This document shows, in pieces, positions 1 to 8,621 of a DNA stretch of 64,000 nt (positions are counted from its first letter, which is position 1; each line of letters opens with the position of its first letter). The notes beneath the pieces are model-generated. The model saw only the letters and a list, made by a program, of their open reading frames with translations. It was not told the origin of the DNA and did not search any database. Both the position numbers and the translations under genes were made by a program. Source of the stretch: Acidobacteriota bacterium. Its GTDB lineage: Bacteria > Acidobacteriota > Blastocatellia > Pyrinomonadales > Pyrinomonadaceae. Where the stretch lies: NCBI GenBank assembly GCA_016700175.1, contig CP065003.1:3730001-3794000 (forward strand), read 5' to 3'.

Positions 1-717
1 ATCCTGTCTCTTTTGTACTGGCTCGCCGTCGCGCAGGACCTGCAAACGCTGGAATTTGTTCTGAGGTCCGCGGTTTTCTACATCGGTGTGCTGATCATCG
101 TTTTATTCCAGTCAGAGATCCGCCAGGCGCTGATCTACTTCGGCAACAGGCTTCGGATCCCTTTGTTCCGGACCGGCAAATCCGAAGGACGTTCGATCTA
201 CGATGAGGTAGTTCTCGCTGTAACGACACTTGCTTCGGCAAAGACCGGAGCGCTGATCGTGCTGGAACGGGCGGTCGGGCTAAGGAACTTCATCGACGCC
301 GGAGTAAAGCTCGACGCTGTTCTCAGTTACGACCTTTTGGTCACGATCTTCGATCCGACGACTCCGCTTCACGACGGCGCGGTCATTGTCCGCCACGAGC
401 GGATCGCCGCAGCGTCGTGCTTTCTGCCGCTGACGAAGAACCCCAGCATCTCCAGGGAGCTCGGAACGAGGCACCGTGCGGCGATCGGGGTCACCGAGGG
501 AACCGATGCGGTAACGATAGTCGTATCCGAGGAAACCGGGCTGATATCCTTTATCGAGGGGGGACAGATCGAGAGAAATCTCACAACGAAACAGCTTCGA
601 AAGCTTCTGATCGACGCGATGGAGAAACCGTACGGCGATATCGAGGAGCCGAAAGAAGAGGACGAAAGCGCGGCCGACCAGCTTGGCGAGGCCGAGAGCA
701 AGGCGACGGCAACCTGA
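1..717 (+). CDS. cdaA: Diadenylate cyclase CdaA (5' truncated by window edge)
   Basis: Makes cyclic di-AMP from two ATP at the inner membrane. The reading frame is open from base 1 and enters in a hydrophobic stretch (LYWLAV, then FYIGVLIIVLFQSEIRQAL), the last membrane helix and linker of CdaA, so the start lies outside the window. The cyclase (DAC) domain follows, with the DGA motif in PLHDGAVI and the RHR motif in ELGTRHRAAIG, the two nucleotide-binding and catalytic signatures of the family. The C-terminal tail is acidic (EEPKEEDESA). Its stop overlaps the start of the YbbR-domain gene (TGATG), so the pair is translationally coupled, as cdaA-cdaR is in other bacteria. A TTG at 13 is an internal codon, not the start. 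Confidence 0.93.
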   Translation: MLSLLYWLAVAQDLQTLEFVLRSAVFYIGVLIIVLFQSEIRQALIYFGNRLRIPLFRTGKSEGRSIYDEVVLAVTTLASAKTGALIVLERAVGLRNFIDAGVKLDAVLSYDLLVTIFDPTTPLHDGAVIVRHERIAAASCFLPLTKNPSISRELGTRHRAAIGVTEGTDAVTIVVSEETGLISFIEGGQIERNLTTKQLRKLLIDAMEKPYGDIEEPKEEDESAADQLGEAESKATAT

Positions 718-1661
718 TGGTCTTTTCGCTTCCAACAACCAGGATCACCGAGAAAGAAGAGCGCAAGCGCCTCTTCCGGTACATGTTCCGGCGTGTTTTC
801 ATCGACGACTGGGCGATGAAGCTCGTCGCGCTTGTGATAACGCTGACGCTTTGGCTGGGCGTGACCGGGCTTCAGACGCCTACAACGACCCGAGTACGAA
901 GCGTCCCGCTCAATCTCCTCATCTCCAGCGACGTGGAAGAGACCAAGGACCGCGTGAAGGAGGTCGATCTGGTCCTGCGGGGTCCGAAACAGAGGCTCGA
1001 CCAGATCCTGCCGAGAGACCTTGTTGTGTCTTTGGACCTCAACGAAGTTGGGCCGGGCGACAGGAAAGTTGATATCACACCGCAGAACATCTCGATCGAT
1101 CTTCCGAACGGTATCGAGGTGATCGAGATCCAGCCGAACAAGATCGCGCTCAGGCTCGAAAAGGTGTCGGAGGTCGCGGTGCCGATAAGGGTCGAAACCG
1201 AAGGCAATCCCGCACCGGGCTACGAATTGTACGGAACTACGGTCTCACCGGAAACGGTCCGCGTCCGAGGACCCGAGAGCGTGGTCGGTGCGCTGGATTA
1301 CGTGACCACGGAGAAGGTCGAGATAGCAGGTGCGAAAGCGAACTTCTCAGTCCAGCAGATCCCTTTGAACGTGGTCAGTCCGAAGATGACCCTTCTGAGC
1401 GCGGCGACCGCGAATGTGACGGTTCGCGTCGGACGAAAGCGGATCGAACGCCTCCTGATAGTGCCTTACGAAACGCAGAACCGGAGCGGGCGCGCTAGCG
1501 TGCTTCTTTTCGGGCCTTCGAATCTGCTTGAAGGACTTCAGCCGGGCGAGATCACGGTTGTCGAAGAGACCACCGACGACGGCCGATCAACGCTCCGGGT
1601 CGTGCTGCCGCCAGGGATCCAGTCCGACGTCGAGGTCCGGGACGCAAAGTTCAGGGAATGA
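717..1661 (+). CDS. cdaR: YbbR-domain protein, CdaR-type regulator of CdaA
   Basis: About 314 residues. The chosen ATG overlaps the cdaA stop by one base. An N-terminal membrane segment (WAMKLVALVITLTLWLGVTG, about residues 37-56) anchors it, with the rest predicted outside the cytoplasm. At least three YbbR-like beta domains follow, each with the recurring pattern V.L.V and RGP (VLRGPKQRLDQI, VRVRGPESVVGAL, VLLFGPSNLLEGL). In Firmicutes the YbbR protein CdaR binds CdaA and tunes its activity; the same role is inferred here from position and domains. The frame is open upstream to 417, but that stretch is inside cdaA in another frame and was left out. Confidence 0.88.
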   Translation: MVFSLPTTRITEKEERKRLFRYMFRRVFIDDWAMKLVALVITLTLWLGVTGLQTPTTTRVRSVPLNLLISSDVEETKDRVKEVDLVLRGPKQRLDQILPRDLVVSLDLNEVGPGDRKVDITPQNISIDLPNGIEVIEIQPNKIALRLEKVSEVAVPIRVETEGNPAPGYELYGTTVSPETVRVRGPESVVGALDYVTTEKVEIAGAKANFSVQQIPLNVVSPKMTLLSAATANVTVRVGRKRIERLLIVPYETQNRSGRASVLLFGPSNLLEGLQPGEITVVEETTDDGRSTLRVVLPPGIQSDVEVRDAKFRE

Positions 1662-1687
1662 CCCTCGGAATCTCTCCTTACGAAAGA

Positions 1688-3853
1688 ATGAAACGAAAAC
1701 TACTGTTCCTTGTGCTGGGCCTGACCGCGGCCTTCGCCGTTCCGGCTCAGGTGCCGGATTCCGAGCTTCTCGAGATCGTGAAGGCCGAAGACGCGAGAAC
1801 AGCCGGCCCGGCACTTGTCGCGCTCCTGAAAGACAAGCGTCAGGAGGTCCGCGAACGAGCGGCGCTCGCATTGGGAAGGATCGGCGACGAGGGTTCGGTC
1901 CCGGAGATCGAGAAGCTGCTTTCCGATCCGTCAGGAGATGTCGCGGTGATGACGGCATTCGCGCTTGGCGAGATCGAATCGCCGAAGGCCGCCGATTCGA
2001 TCCTGGCGGTATTGAAAAACGAAAAGAGCCCTAACGCGCTCCGCGCCGCCGCTGTCGAAGCGGCGGGCAAGATCGCAGCGGCGAACAGTTCGGACGAATC
2101 ATCGAAGCGGCTCGGTGAAGCCATTCTGGATGCGCTGGAAGTTGAAGCGAGAAAGGGCGACAAGCATTCGAAGGTCGTGATCCTCGCCGGTTTGACGGCG
2201 GCGCTTCGCGCGCGTGCCGACGAAACCGAGATCGTAGTCGCGAAGTTCTTCACGAACAAAGACGCGCGGATCCGTGCCGATGCCGCGAACGCCTATTCAA
2301 GGGTCCGTGGAAAATCCGCCAACAAACAGCTCCAGACGATGCTCCTGATCGACGAAGATCCGGTCGCGAGAGCGAATGCCGCCAGAGCGCTCGGCGCGGC
2401 CTCCGACAAGACGGCGCTGAACATGCTCCTCGACGCATCGGAATCCGACGACGATCTGCGGGTGCGTGTAAGCGCGATGCGTTCGGTCGGCCAGATCAGC
2501 GAGCCGGCGACTGCCGATCGCGTAAAGAAACGGCTCGAAGCGATATTCGCGGCTTACAAGAATTCGAAAGAGAAACGTCCTTCGGAGCAGAACGAGCTTC
2601 TTGAAGCGGTTTCCGCTCTAGGAAGGCTATTGTCGGGAACTTCGAACTCTGCCGCGATCGATCTTCTAAAGGACGTCAGTAAGGCTCTGAACTACGAAGC
2701 GCCGGAGGTCGAATCGGCGATCGCGGGGATAGACCCGAAGGGCTACTGGCCGTATCTCGATACCCGTGTCAGGCAAAGCCAACCCACGTGGAAAGCGATG
2801 TCTACTGCTTTCGGCTCGGTATCTTCGATCGCGGACGAGCTGAAGAAGCCGGAGAACAAAGAGGCCAGGTCGAAGATGATCGACCACTTCCGAAAGGTCG
2901 TGCCGCTTCATTCGGAGATTTCGGACGAGAACCGGTTCCTGTTTCTTGCGCTTCCTTCGTTCGTACAGATGCTCGCCGATCTCGAGCCGGAAGATGCCGA
3001 TGCCCTTCTTCAGAATTACCTGAAGAACCCGGACGCATTCGTTCGCGCGGCGGCTGCTTCAGCGATCGGAGACCGGCCTGCGTCCGTTGAGAACGTGAAT
3101 GCGCTTATCGATGCGTACAAGGGATCGCTGGAGACCGACAAGGACTACAACGACGCTCAGATGTCGATCCTTTCGGCGCTGGTCAAGCTCGACAAGCACA
3201 AGGCGAAGCCTTCGCTCGCACTCGCGCTCAGGCATTACGATCATCTCGTCCGCCTTCAGGCACTTAGGCTGATCGAGACGAACCATCTGAATGAGGATTT
3301 TCCGGACGCTGAGGCACAGGCCAAGGGAGTGCAGAAGTACCACCCGAAAACGTATTCGAAGCTCGGCCAGGTCCTGAACACGGAAGAAGATTACCGCCGC
3401 GCGCTCTCCCGAAAGAACGGTACCGTTTTCGCGGTCCTAACCACGGCGAAGGGCAGTTTCGAGATCGAGTTCTTTCCCGAGGAAGCGCCGCTGACAGTCG
3501 ATAACTTCGTTAAGCTCGCTGAAAAAGGCTATTTCAACGGCATCGACATTCATCGCGTCGTCGCGAACTTTGTGGTCCAGGACGGAGATCCGAGGGGCGA
3601 CGGGAACGGAGGCCCCGGATGGTCGATCCGATGCGAGATCAACCGCGTACCGTACGAGCGCGGGATGGTCGGAATGGCGCTTTCGGGTAAGGACACGGGC
3701 GGTTCGCAGTGGTTCGTCACGCATTCGCCTCAGCCGCATCTCGACGGCGGCTACACGGTTTTTGGTAAGGTTAGCGAAGAGGGAATGATGATCGTCGACC
3801 GCCTTGTGCGCGGCGACACGATCGAGAAGATCGAGATCGAAACAAGGAAATAA
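1688..3853 (+). CDS. HEAT-repeat protein fused to a cyclophilin-type peptidyl-prolyl isomerase
   Basis: About 721 residues. The start at 1688 gives a clear signal peptide (MKRKLLFLVLGLTAAFAVPA); an upstream ATG at 1658 overlaps the cdaR stop (ATGA) and is an alternative. After export, most of the protein is alpha-helical HEAT repeats (RQEVRERAALALGRIGDEG, PVARANAARALGAASD, DAFVRAAAASAIGDR). The last 155 or so residues form a cyclophilin domain, with the signatures DIHRVVANFVVQDGDPRG and GSQWFVTHSPQPHLDGGYTV. The likely role is an extracytoplasmic proline isomerase or chaperone with a HEAT scaffold for client or partner binding. Family assignment of both halves is firm; the client is unknown. 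It forms one unit with cdaA-cdaR. Confidence 0.87.
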   Translation: MKRKLLFLVLGLTAAFAVPAQVPDSELLEIVKAEDARTAGPALVALLKDKRQEVRERAALALGRIGDEGSVPEIEKLLSDPSGDVAVMTAFALGEIESPKAADSILAVLKNEKSPNALRAAAVEAAGKIAAANSSDESSKRLGEAILDALEVEARKGDKHSKVVILAGLTAALRARADETEIVVAKFFTNKDARIRADAANAYSRVRGKSANKQLQTMLLIDEDPVARANAARALGAASDKTALNMLLDASESDDDLRVRVSAMRSVGQISEPATADRVKKRLEAIFAAYKNSKEKRPSEQNELLEAVSALGRLLSGTSNSAAIDLLKDVSKALNYEAPEVESAIAGIDPKGYWPYLDTRVRQSQPTWKAMSTAFGSVSSIADELKKPENKEARSKMIDHFRKVVPLHSEISDENRFLFLALPSFVQMLADLEPEDADALLQNYLKNPDAFVRAAAASAIGDRPASVENVNALIDAYKGSLETDKDYNDAQMSILSALVKLDKHKAKPSLALALRHYDHLVRLQALRLIETNHLNEDFPDAEAQAKGVQKYHPKTYSKLGQVLNTEEDYRRALSRKNGTVFAVLTTAKGSFEIEFFPEEAPLTVDNFVKLAEKGYFNGIDIHRVVANFVVQDGDPRGDGNGGPGWSIRCEINRVPYERGMVGMALSGKDTGGSQWFVTHSPQPHLDGGYTVFGKVSEEGMMIVDRLVRGDTIEKIEIETRK

Positions 3854-3858
3854 CGGAC

Positions 3859-4404
3859 GTGTCGATGCAGGATATCGAAGAACTGAGCAAGTCGAAGGCT
3901 TACGAAGACAAGAGCCTTTCGCGGCAGGAGCGCCGGCAGATCGAGGTCGAAGAGAGCCTTGAAACGCTTTCGCGCTATCTCGACGGTCTGTTCCGGATCC
4001 CCGGGACCGGTTGGCGGTTCGGACTCGATTCGCTGATCGGGTTGATACCGAACGTCGGCGACGTCTCGACCGCGCTCGTTTCCTTCTACATCCTCGTCGC
4101 CGGTGTCCGCTACGGCGTACCGAAGATCACTCTGCTTCGTATGGCGATGAACATCGGGCTCGATTACCTTATCGGCGTCATCCCGTTCGTCGGCGACGCC
4201 TTCGATTTCTTTTGGAAGGCGAATCAGCAGAACATGGACCTGATCCGCAGGCACGGACAGGGAAAGGGAACAGGAACCGGCGGCGATTATGTCTTCATAG
4301 CGGTCACGATCGCCGTGCTGATCGGGATCCTCGCGGGATCGATCTTCCTGAGCATATTCATTATCTGGGCGATAATCGGGGGCATCTACGCCGCTGCGAC
4401 GTAA
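3859..4404 (+). CDS. DUF4112 membrane protein
   Basis: About 181 residues from GTG 3859, or 179 from ATG 3865; the sequence does not decide. The DUF4112 core is visible: GTGWRFGLDSLIGLIPNVGD, then LDYLIGVIPFVGDAFDFFWK, two related glycine/proline-rich hairpins of membrane helix. A C-terminal pair of hydrophobic segments follows (IAVTIAVLIGILAGSIFLSI and IIWAIIGGIYAA). The N-terminus is a charged cytoplasmic helix. Biochemical function of the family is unknown. It starts 5 bp after the cyclophilin gene and probably closes that operon. It converges tail to tail with the zinc-ribbon gene, 6 bp apart, with no obvious terminator between. Confidence 0.82.
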   Translation: MSMQDIEELSKSKAYEDKSLSRQERRQIEVEESLETLSRYLDGLFRIPGTGWRFGLDSLIGLIPNVGDVSTALVSFYILVAGVRYGVPKITLLRMAMNIGLDYLIGVIPFVGDAFDFFWKANQQNMDLIRRHGQGKGTGTGGDYVFIAVTIAVLIGILAGSIFLSIFIIWAIIGGIYAAAT

Positions 4405-4410
4405 GCACGT

Positions 4411-5328
4411 TCAACGAGTGTAATACACCTTCAGATCCCTCTCGCCGGTGATCAGCCAGCTGTCGCCGGACCTTCGAAGATCGAACCTTGAACGCACCTT
4501 GCCCGTTGAAACCCTGCCGTTTCCCACAAACCGCCATTCCTTGTCGAATACCGCAACGGCTCGCGCTCCGTCCTCCGAAGGGGTGACGTCGAGTTTCGAG
4601 ATCGTGATGCTCAGCGAATCCAGCTTCGCAAACGCCGCTGCCTTGTCCCTCCGCACAACGCTCTTCGCCACATTGCTCTTGCTGTAATAGCGTTCGAGCC
4701 GCTCGTCGTAGAAGCTCATAAGCTCGTCGAGCCTCTGTTGTTCAGTAAGCCGCTTCCAGATCTGCAAATGCCTGCGCACGAAGTCCTTGACCTCGTCCGG
4801 ATCGGTGATGTATTCCGGGGTTGGGGATTCCTCTTCGGTCGGTGACGGAGAAGGCTTCGCCTCGGGAGTCTCGGTCGGTTCGGGCGTCGGAGAAGGACTT
4901 GCGCCGTTATCGGCGTTCGATCCGATGTCGATGTTCGATGGCAGCCTTCCGTCCGTGTTCGAGACGGCGCCGCCGCCGTCCATGTTGAAGTAGATGACAA
5001 GTCCGATCGTTCCTGCGATCAGAAATAGCGTGAAAAGGATCGCCGCCGCGAACAGGGTCGTTCGAAGGAGTCCGGATCTCGACGCAGGTTCGGTCGCCGT
5101 CGCGCGGGCCGGAGCTCTCAGCTGTGTTTCCGGACCGTCATCGTCGCGCGGGATCTCGATCCCGATCCTGCCTTCTCCTTTCCGCGACTCCAGGGTCTCC
5201 GCGTCACCGAAAGCGACCGTAGGTTCGCCTTCATCCGCCGACGCATCGACGAGAGGCGTTCCGTCCTGAAGGCAATAAGTGAGCGATTCGTCGGTGTACT
5301 GCGATCTGCATTTGGGGCAAGTTTTCAT
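4411..5328 (-). CDS. Zinc-ribbon membrane protein with extracytoplasmic NTF2-like domain
   Basis: About 305 residues. An N-terminal zinc ribbon (CPKC at residues 4-7, a further C near 19) sits in a motif, MKTCPKCRSQYTDESLTYC, that recurs in Acidobacteriota membrane proteins. A low-complexity cytoplasmic stretch leads to one membrane helix near residues 90-113 (LFAAAILFTLFLIAGTIGLVIY), a Pro/Thr/Glu-rich linker (PSPTPEPTETPEAKPSPSPT), and a C-terminal domain that looks like an NTF2/SnoaL fold (VKDFVRRHLQIWKRLTEQ, LMSFYDERLERYYSKSN). A role in envelope sensing is possible but not shown. The gene is divergent from the amidohydrolase; the 174 bp between them must hold both promoters. Confidence 0.72.
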   Translation of the reverse strand: MKTCPKCRSQYTDESLTYCLQDGTPLVDASADEGEPTVAFGDAETLESRKGEGRIGIEIPRDDDGPETQLRAPARATATEPASRSGLLRTTLFAAAILFTLFLIAGTIGLVIYFNMDGGGAVSNTDGRLPSNIDIGSNADNGASPSPTPEPTETPEAKPSPSPTEEESPTPEYITDPDEVKDFVRRHLQIWKRLTEQQRLDELMSFYDERLERYYSKSNVAKSVVRRDKAAAFAKLDSLSITISKLDVTPSEDGARAVAVFDKEWRFVGNGRVSTGKVRSRFDLRRSGDSWLITGERDLKVYYTR

Positions 5329-5502
5329 CGTTCGGCGGTGTTTAAGCTATGGGAGTCCTTTGATTTCTTCACGATATACGAAAAACAAGCTTAATTCTAA
5401 GTCCCGACCGCTGAAACAACGGACTTTCGGCTTGCGTTATGATCAGTACCGCAGCTTCACTGACGTAAAGGCCGATCGCCCGACCGGCAAGGAGTTATCC
5501 AT

Positions 5503-7290
5503 ATGAAAAGATCCATAAGCTTGATTATAGCCATCCTGCTTTTGGCCCCGACCCTTTTGCCGTTGCACCGGAGCGAATCTGACGGTTCGTTCGTTGTCAG
5601 TAATGTGAACGTGATCCCTATGGATTCCGAGCGCGTGCTGAAAGACCGGTCTGTGGTCATCGAGAACGGGATCATCACAGCAGTGGGGCCCGCGGGAGAT
5701 GTGAAAGCCCCGGCGGGAGCCAAGGTCATTGACGGGAAGGGTAAGTACCTGATCCCCGGCCTTTTCGATATGCATATACATATCCGCGAAGGGCAGGAAT
5801 CGGATCTGACGCTTTATGCAGCAAACGGCGTTACGACGGTCCAGAGCATGCACGGAAGTCCCTGGCACCTTGAATTGAAGAAGCGCATCGCCGAAGGGGA
5901 ACTGCTCGGACCGAGATTCTTCACTACCGGGCCGACGACTGCGACCGCACGGGTCGACAGCCCGGAAAAAGCGAGGAATTTTGTCATCGAGCAGAAGAAG
6001 GCCGGCTACGACGCGATCAAGCAGTACGGCGACGGCAGCAACTCGATGACCCGCGAGACGTATAACGCATTGCTTCGGACCGCCAGGGAGCAGGGGATAC
6101 GGGTCGTCGGACACGCGCCTAGAAATATGGGGTTCAGCGCGGTCCTCGAGGAACGGCAGGACTCGATCGATCACGCCGAGGAGATCTACTACACTTACGA
6201 ACCGATCCTGGAACTGTACAAACCGCACGTCGATTTCCAGTTCGGAAGGATGAGCCTCGAGGAGTACAGAAAGGCCGATCCGCCGTTTCCCTCAAAGGAC
6301 CGGATCCCTCCCGTGATCGACCGCCTGGTGAAAGAAGCCAAAGCGGCGGGACTTGCCTTCACCCCGACACTTATCACCTTCGAAACGATCTGGAAGCAGA
6401 CCACCGACCAATTCCACGAATTGATGAAGCAGCCGGAACTCAAATACGTCGAGCCGCTAACGCGCGCTTCGTGGGGACCGCGTGTGAACCGATACCGCGC
6501 CGGATGGTCGAACAGGCTTGTTGAAATGGACCGCATGCTGAAGCAGAGCCTCGAGCTTCAGGAGAAGACCGTCAAGACCTTCGACGACGCCGAAGTTCCG
6601 GTGATGGCCGGGACCGATGCTCCGTTGACGTTCATCTATCCGGGATTCGCTCTTCACGATGAGCTCGCCAAGTTCGTGGATGCCGGCCTCTCGCCGTACA
6701 GGGCCCTCCGGGCGGCCACGGTGACGCCTGCCGAATTCCTCGGCATTTCGGAAAAGACGGGGACTGTTGAGAAAGGCAAGGCGGCGGACCTCGTGCTTCT
6801 GGATGCGAATCCTCTGGAGGATATTTCGAACACGCGCCGGATAGCGGGTGTGTTCGTGAACGGCAGATGGATCTCGAAGAGCGAGATCGACTCGATGCTA
6901 AAGAAGATATCGGACTCGTACGCCCCTCTTTGGAGGGAGATCAGTGTCTATGAAGGGCACATTGAGAAAGGTGAGATCAGGAAAGCGCTTGAGGCCTACA
7001 AGGCCTCGGATATGAAGAGCGAGCGGCTTGCGGGGGCCCTCGAACAGACCGTCAACTCCATCGGCTACGTGCACCTGAGGGCGGATGAGATCGACAAGGC
7101 TCTGGAGGTGTTCAAGCTCAATACTGAATTCTTCCCAGAAGCTTTCAATACCTGGGACTCGCTTGCCGAGGCACATATGCTGAATGGCGATAGCGAGCTG
7201 GCGATCAAGTACTACAGGAAGTCGCTCGAGCTGAATCCGCAGAACAACAATGCCGTCGAGCAGCTAAAGAAGCTGGGGGCGGGGAATTAG
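5503..7290 (+). CDS. Secreted metal-dependent amidohydrolase with C-terminal TPR region
   Basis: About 595 residues, with a signal peptide (MKRSISLIIAILLLAPTLLP) and a good ribosome site (AAGGAG, 8 bp before ATG). The amidohydrolase barrel has a complete metal set: HIH near residues 91-93, K173 (DAIKQYGD), H204 (VVGHAPR), H224 (SIDHAEE) and D372 (AGTDAPLT). This fits a binuclear-site imidazolonepropionase/prolidase-like hydrolase of cyclic amides or peptides. After about residue 465 the protein carries TPR-type helices (GEIRKALEAYKAS, NGDSELAIKYYRKSLELNP). The fusion suggests a secreted hydrolase docked to a partner. Substrate cannot be told from sequence. It is monocistronic; a stem-loop lies just downstream. 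Confidence 0.85.
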   Translation: MKRSISLIIAILLLAPTLLPLHRSESDGSFVVSNVNVIPMDSERVLKDRSVVIENGIITAVGPAGDVKAPAGAKVIDGKGKYLIPGLFDMHIHIREGQESDLTLYAANGVTTVQSMHGSPWHLELKKRIAEGELLGPRFFTTGPTTATARVDSPEKARNFVIEQKKAGYDAIKQYGDGSNSMTRETYNALLRTAREQGIRVVGHAPRNMGFSAVLEERQDSIDHAEEIYYTYEPILELYKPHVDFQFGRMSLEEYRKADPPFPSKDRIPPVIDRLVKEAKAAGLAFTPTLITFETIWKQTTDQFHELMKQPELKYVEPLTRASWGPRVNRYRAGWSNRLVEMDRMLKQSLELQEKTVKTFDDAEVPVMAGTDAPLTFIYPGFALHDELAKFVDAGLSPYRALRAATVTPAEFLGISEKTGTVEKGKAADLVLLDANPLEDISNTRRIAGVFVNGRWISKSEIDSMLKKISDSYAPLWREISVYEGHIEKGEIRKALEAYKASDMKSERLAGALEQTVNSIGYVHLRADEIDKALEVFKLNTEFFPEAFNTWDSLAEAHMLNGDSELAIKYYRKSLELNPQNNNAVEQLKKLGAGN

Positions 7291-7560
7291 GTCTTTCAAA
7301 GGGTCGCCCGGAGCGTTCCTGACCGCACGAACGTCTCCGGGCCCGTTCCCCGGGGTACCGGGAAGAAGAGACTGAGGACCTTGGACCGCGGGCGTCCCCG
7401 TCCGCATTCGTGAGGACTGAGAGGAAAGGACTGAGTACCGAGAGGTAAAAACCGAGTACTTAGAGGAAAGGACTGAACGAGCGGTTGAAGTACGACCGTC
7501 ACTCTCGACTTCAAGCTCGGAAAACCCGCCAAACTCGCCAAACCCGTCCAACTCAGTAGT
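7291..7560. other. Gene-free spacer with stem-loop and low-complexity repeats
   Basis: No convincing gene. An imperfect GC-rich stem-loop at 7307-7341 (CCCGGAGCGTTC pairing with GAACGTCTCCGGG) sits 17 bp after the amidohydrolase stop and could end its transcript, though it has no T-tract. From about 7418 to 7475 there is a purine-rich quasi-repeat of GGACTGAG / AGTAC / GAGAGG words that reappears in related form at 9338-9373 and 16147-16190. Confidence 0.5.
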
Positions 7561-7591
7561 TTGACAAGCCTTAGAATTAGAATTATTCTAA
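7561..7591 (+). promoter_or_regulatory. perR promoter overlapped by a PerR box
   Basis: A consensus -35 (TTGACA, 7561-7566) is followed after 17 bp by TATTCT (7584-7589) as -10. Across the -10 lies a perfect 7-1-7 palindrome, TTAGAATTATTCTAA (7577-7591). This is the PerR/Fur box layout, with one symmetric change per arm from the Bacillus PerR consensus TTATAATNATTATAA. A bound repressor would cover the -10, so autorepression of the perR-peroxiredoxin operon is inferred. The start codon is 17 bp downstream. Confidence 0.75.
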
Positions 7592-7607
7592 ATTCAACTT
7601 TTTAGCT

Positions 7608-8006
7608 ATGAAAAGCACGACAGAAATAGAAGAACTCGGGCTCACAAAGCAGCGAAAGGTCGTTCTTTCGGTCATTATGGACTCGAAGGAACACCTGACC
7701 GCCAACGAGGTGTTCGAACTCTCGAAGGGTCTGCTTCCGAAGATCTCGTTCGCCACGGTGTACAATTCGCTGAGGTATCTGAAGGAAGAGGGGCTGATCT
7801 CCGAGGTGAGCTTCGGAAGCGGAGCAAGCAAGTACGACCGTATGACCGACAGGCACGACCACGCGATCTGCTCGAAATGCGGCAAGCTGGTCGATATCCA
7901 TCTTGATCTTCCGGAAGAGTTGATCAGGCAGGCGGCCCGGCATTCGAAGTTCAAGCCGGAATCGATGGAGTTGACCTTGCGCGGGACGTGTCCCGAATGT
8001 AAATAG
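7608..8006 (+). CDS. perR: Peroxide-responsive Fur-family repressor PerR
   Basis: 132 residues. A winged-helix DNA-binding domain (ISFATVYNSLRYLKEEGLI) is followed by the Fur dimerisation domain. Every PerR metal residue is present at a constant offset of -8 from Bacillus subtilis PerR: H29, D77, H83, H85 and D96 for the regulatory Fe/Mn site, and C88, C91, C128 and C131 for structural zinc. D96, where Fur proteins carry Glu, and H29, whose oxidation by peroxide releases DNA, point to a peroxide sensor rather than an iron-uptake regulator. The peroxiredoxin gene 32 bp downstream and the palindrome over its own promoter fit this. Confidence 0.92.
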   Translation: MKSTTEIEELGLTKQRKVVLSVIMDSKEHLTANEVFELSKGLLPKISFATVYNSLRYLKEEGLISEVSFGSGASKYDRMTDRHDHAICSKCGKLVDIHLDLPEELIRQAARHSKFKPESMELTLRGTCPECK

Positions 8007-8038
8007 ATAACAAGAACTTATAGAGGAGACATTTCAGA

Positions 8039-8617
8039 ATGACAGCAACTGCACCCGCAACAGACACCGGAATCGAACTCGCTAAAGTCGGTAAGCCGGC
8101 ACCGGATTTCGATCTTCCGTCGACAAAGAACCTCGAAACGCTGAAGGAGAACGTCAAATTGTCCGATTACAAGGGCAAATGGCTGATCCTCATGTTCTAT
8201 CCCCTGGACTTTACCGCGCTTTGCCCGACGGAGGTCACGGCTTTCTCGGACAGGCTCGAGGAGTTCAAGGGCATCGGAGCGGAGGTTCTCGCGGTTTCGA
8301 CCGATTCGGTCTATTCGCACAGGGCGTGGATCAACACTTCGCGCGATCAGAACGGTGTCGAGGGGCTCAACTACCCGCTGGCATCCGACGCAGGCGGGCG
8401 CCTTGCGAGGAAGTACAATATTCTTATCGAAGAGGCCAACATCGCGCTCCGGGGCCTGTTCGTGATCAACCCGGAAGGCATTCTCCAGTATTCGGTCGTT
8501 CACGCGATCAACATCGGTCGTTCGGTCGATGAGACCCTTCGCGTGCTTCAGGCGCTTCAGTCCGGTGGAATGTGCGGCGCCGACTGGAAACCCGGCGAAG
8601 CGAATATCGGGGCATAA
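8039..8617 (+). CDS. Typical 2-Cys peroxiredoxin (AhpC/TSA family)
   Basis: 192 residues; reduces hydrogen peroxide, organic peroxides and probably peroxynitrite in the cytoplasm. The peroxidatic cysteine is C62 in FYPLDFTALCPTE, a close match to the FYPLDFTFVCPTE signature. The resolving cysteine is C179 in GGMCGADWKPGE near the C-terminus, where the usual VCPA is changed to MCGA. GGLG and YF motifs of sensitive eukaryotic enzymes are not obvious. AGAGGAG lies about 8 bp before the ATG. It follows perR by 32 bp with no terminator between, so the two are probably one peroxide-inducible transcript. No AhpF-type reductase is adjacent. Confidence 0.93.
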   Translation: MTATAPATDTGIELAKVGKPAPDFDLPSTKNLETLKENVKLSDYKGKWLILMFYPLDFTALCPTEVTAFSDRLEEFKGIGAEVLAVSTDSVYSHRAWINTSRDQNGVEGLNYPLASDAGGRLARKYNILIEEANIALRGLFVINPEGILQYSVVHAINIGRSVDETLRVLQALQSGGMCGADWKPGEANIGA

Positions 8618-8621
8618 GTTC

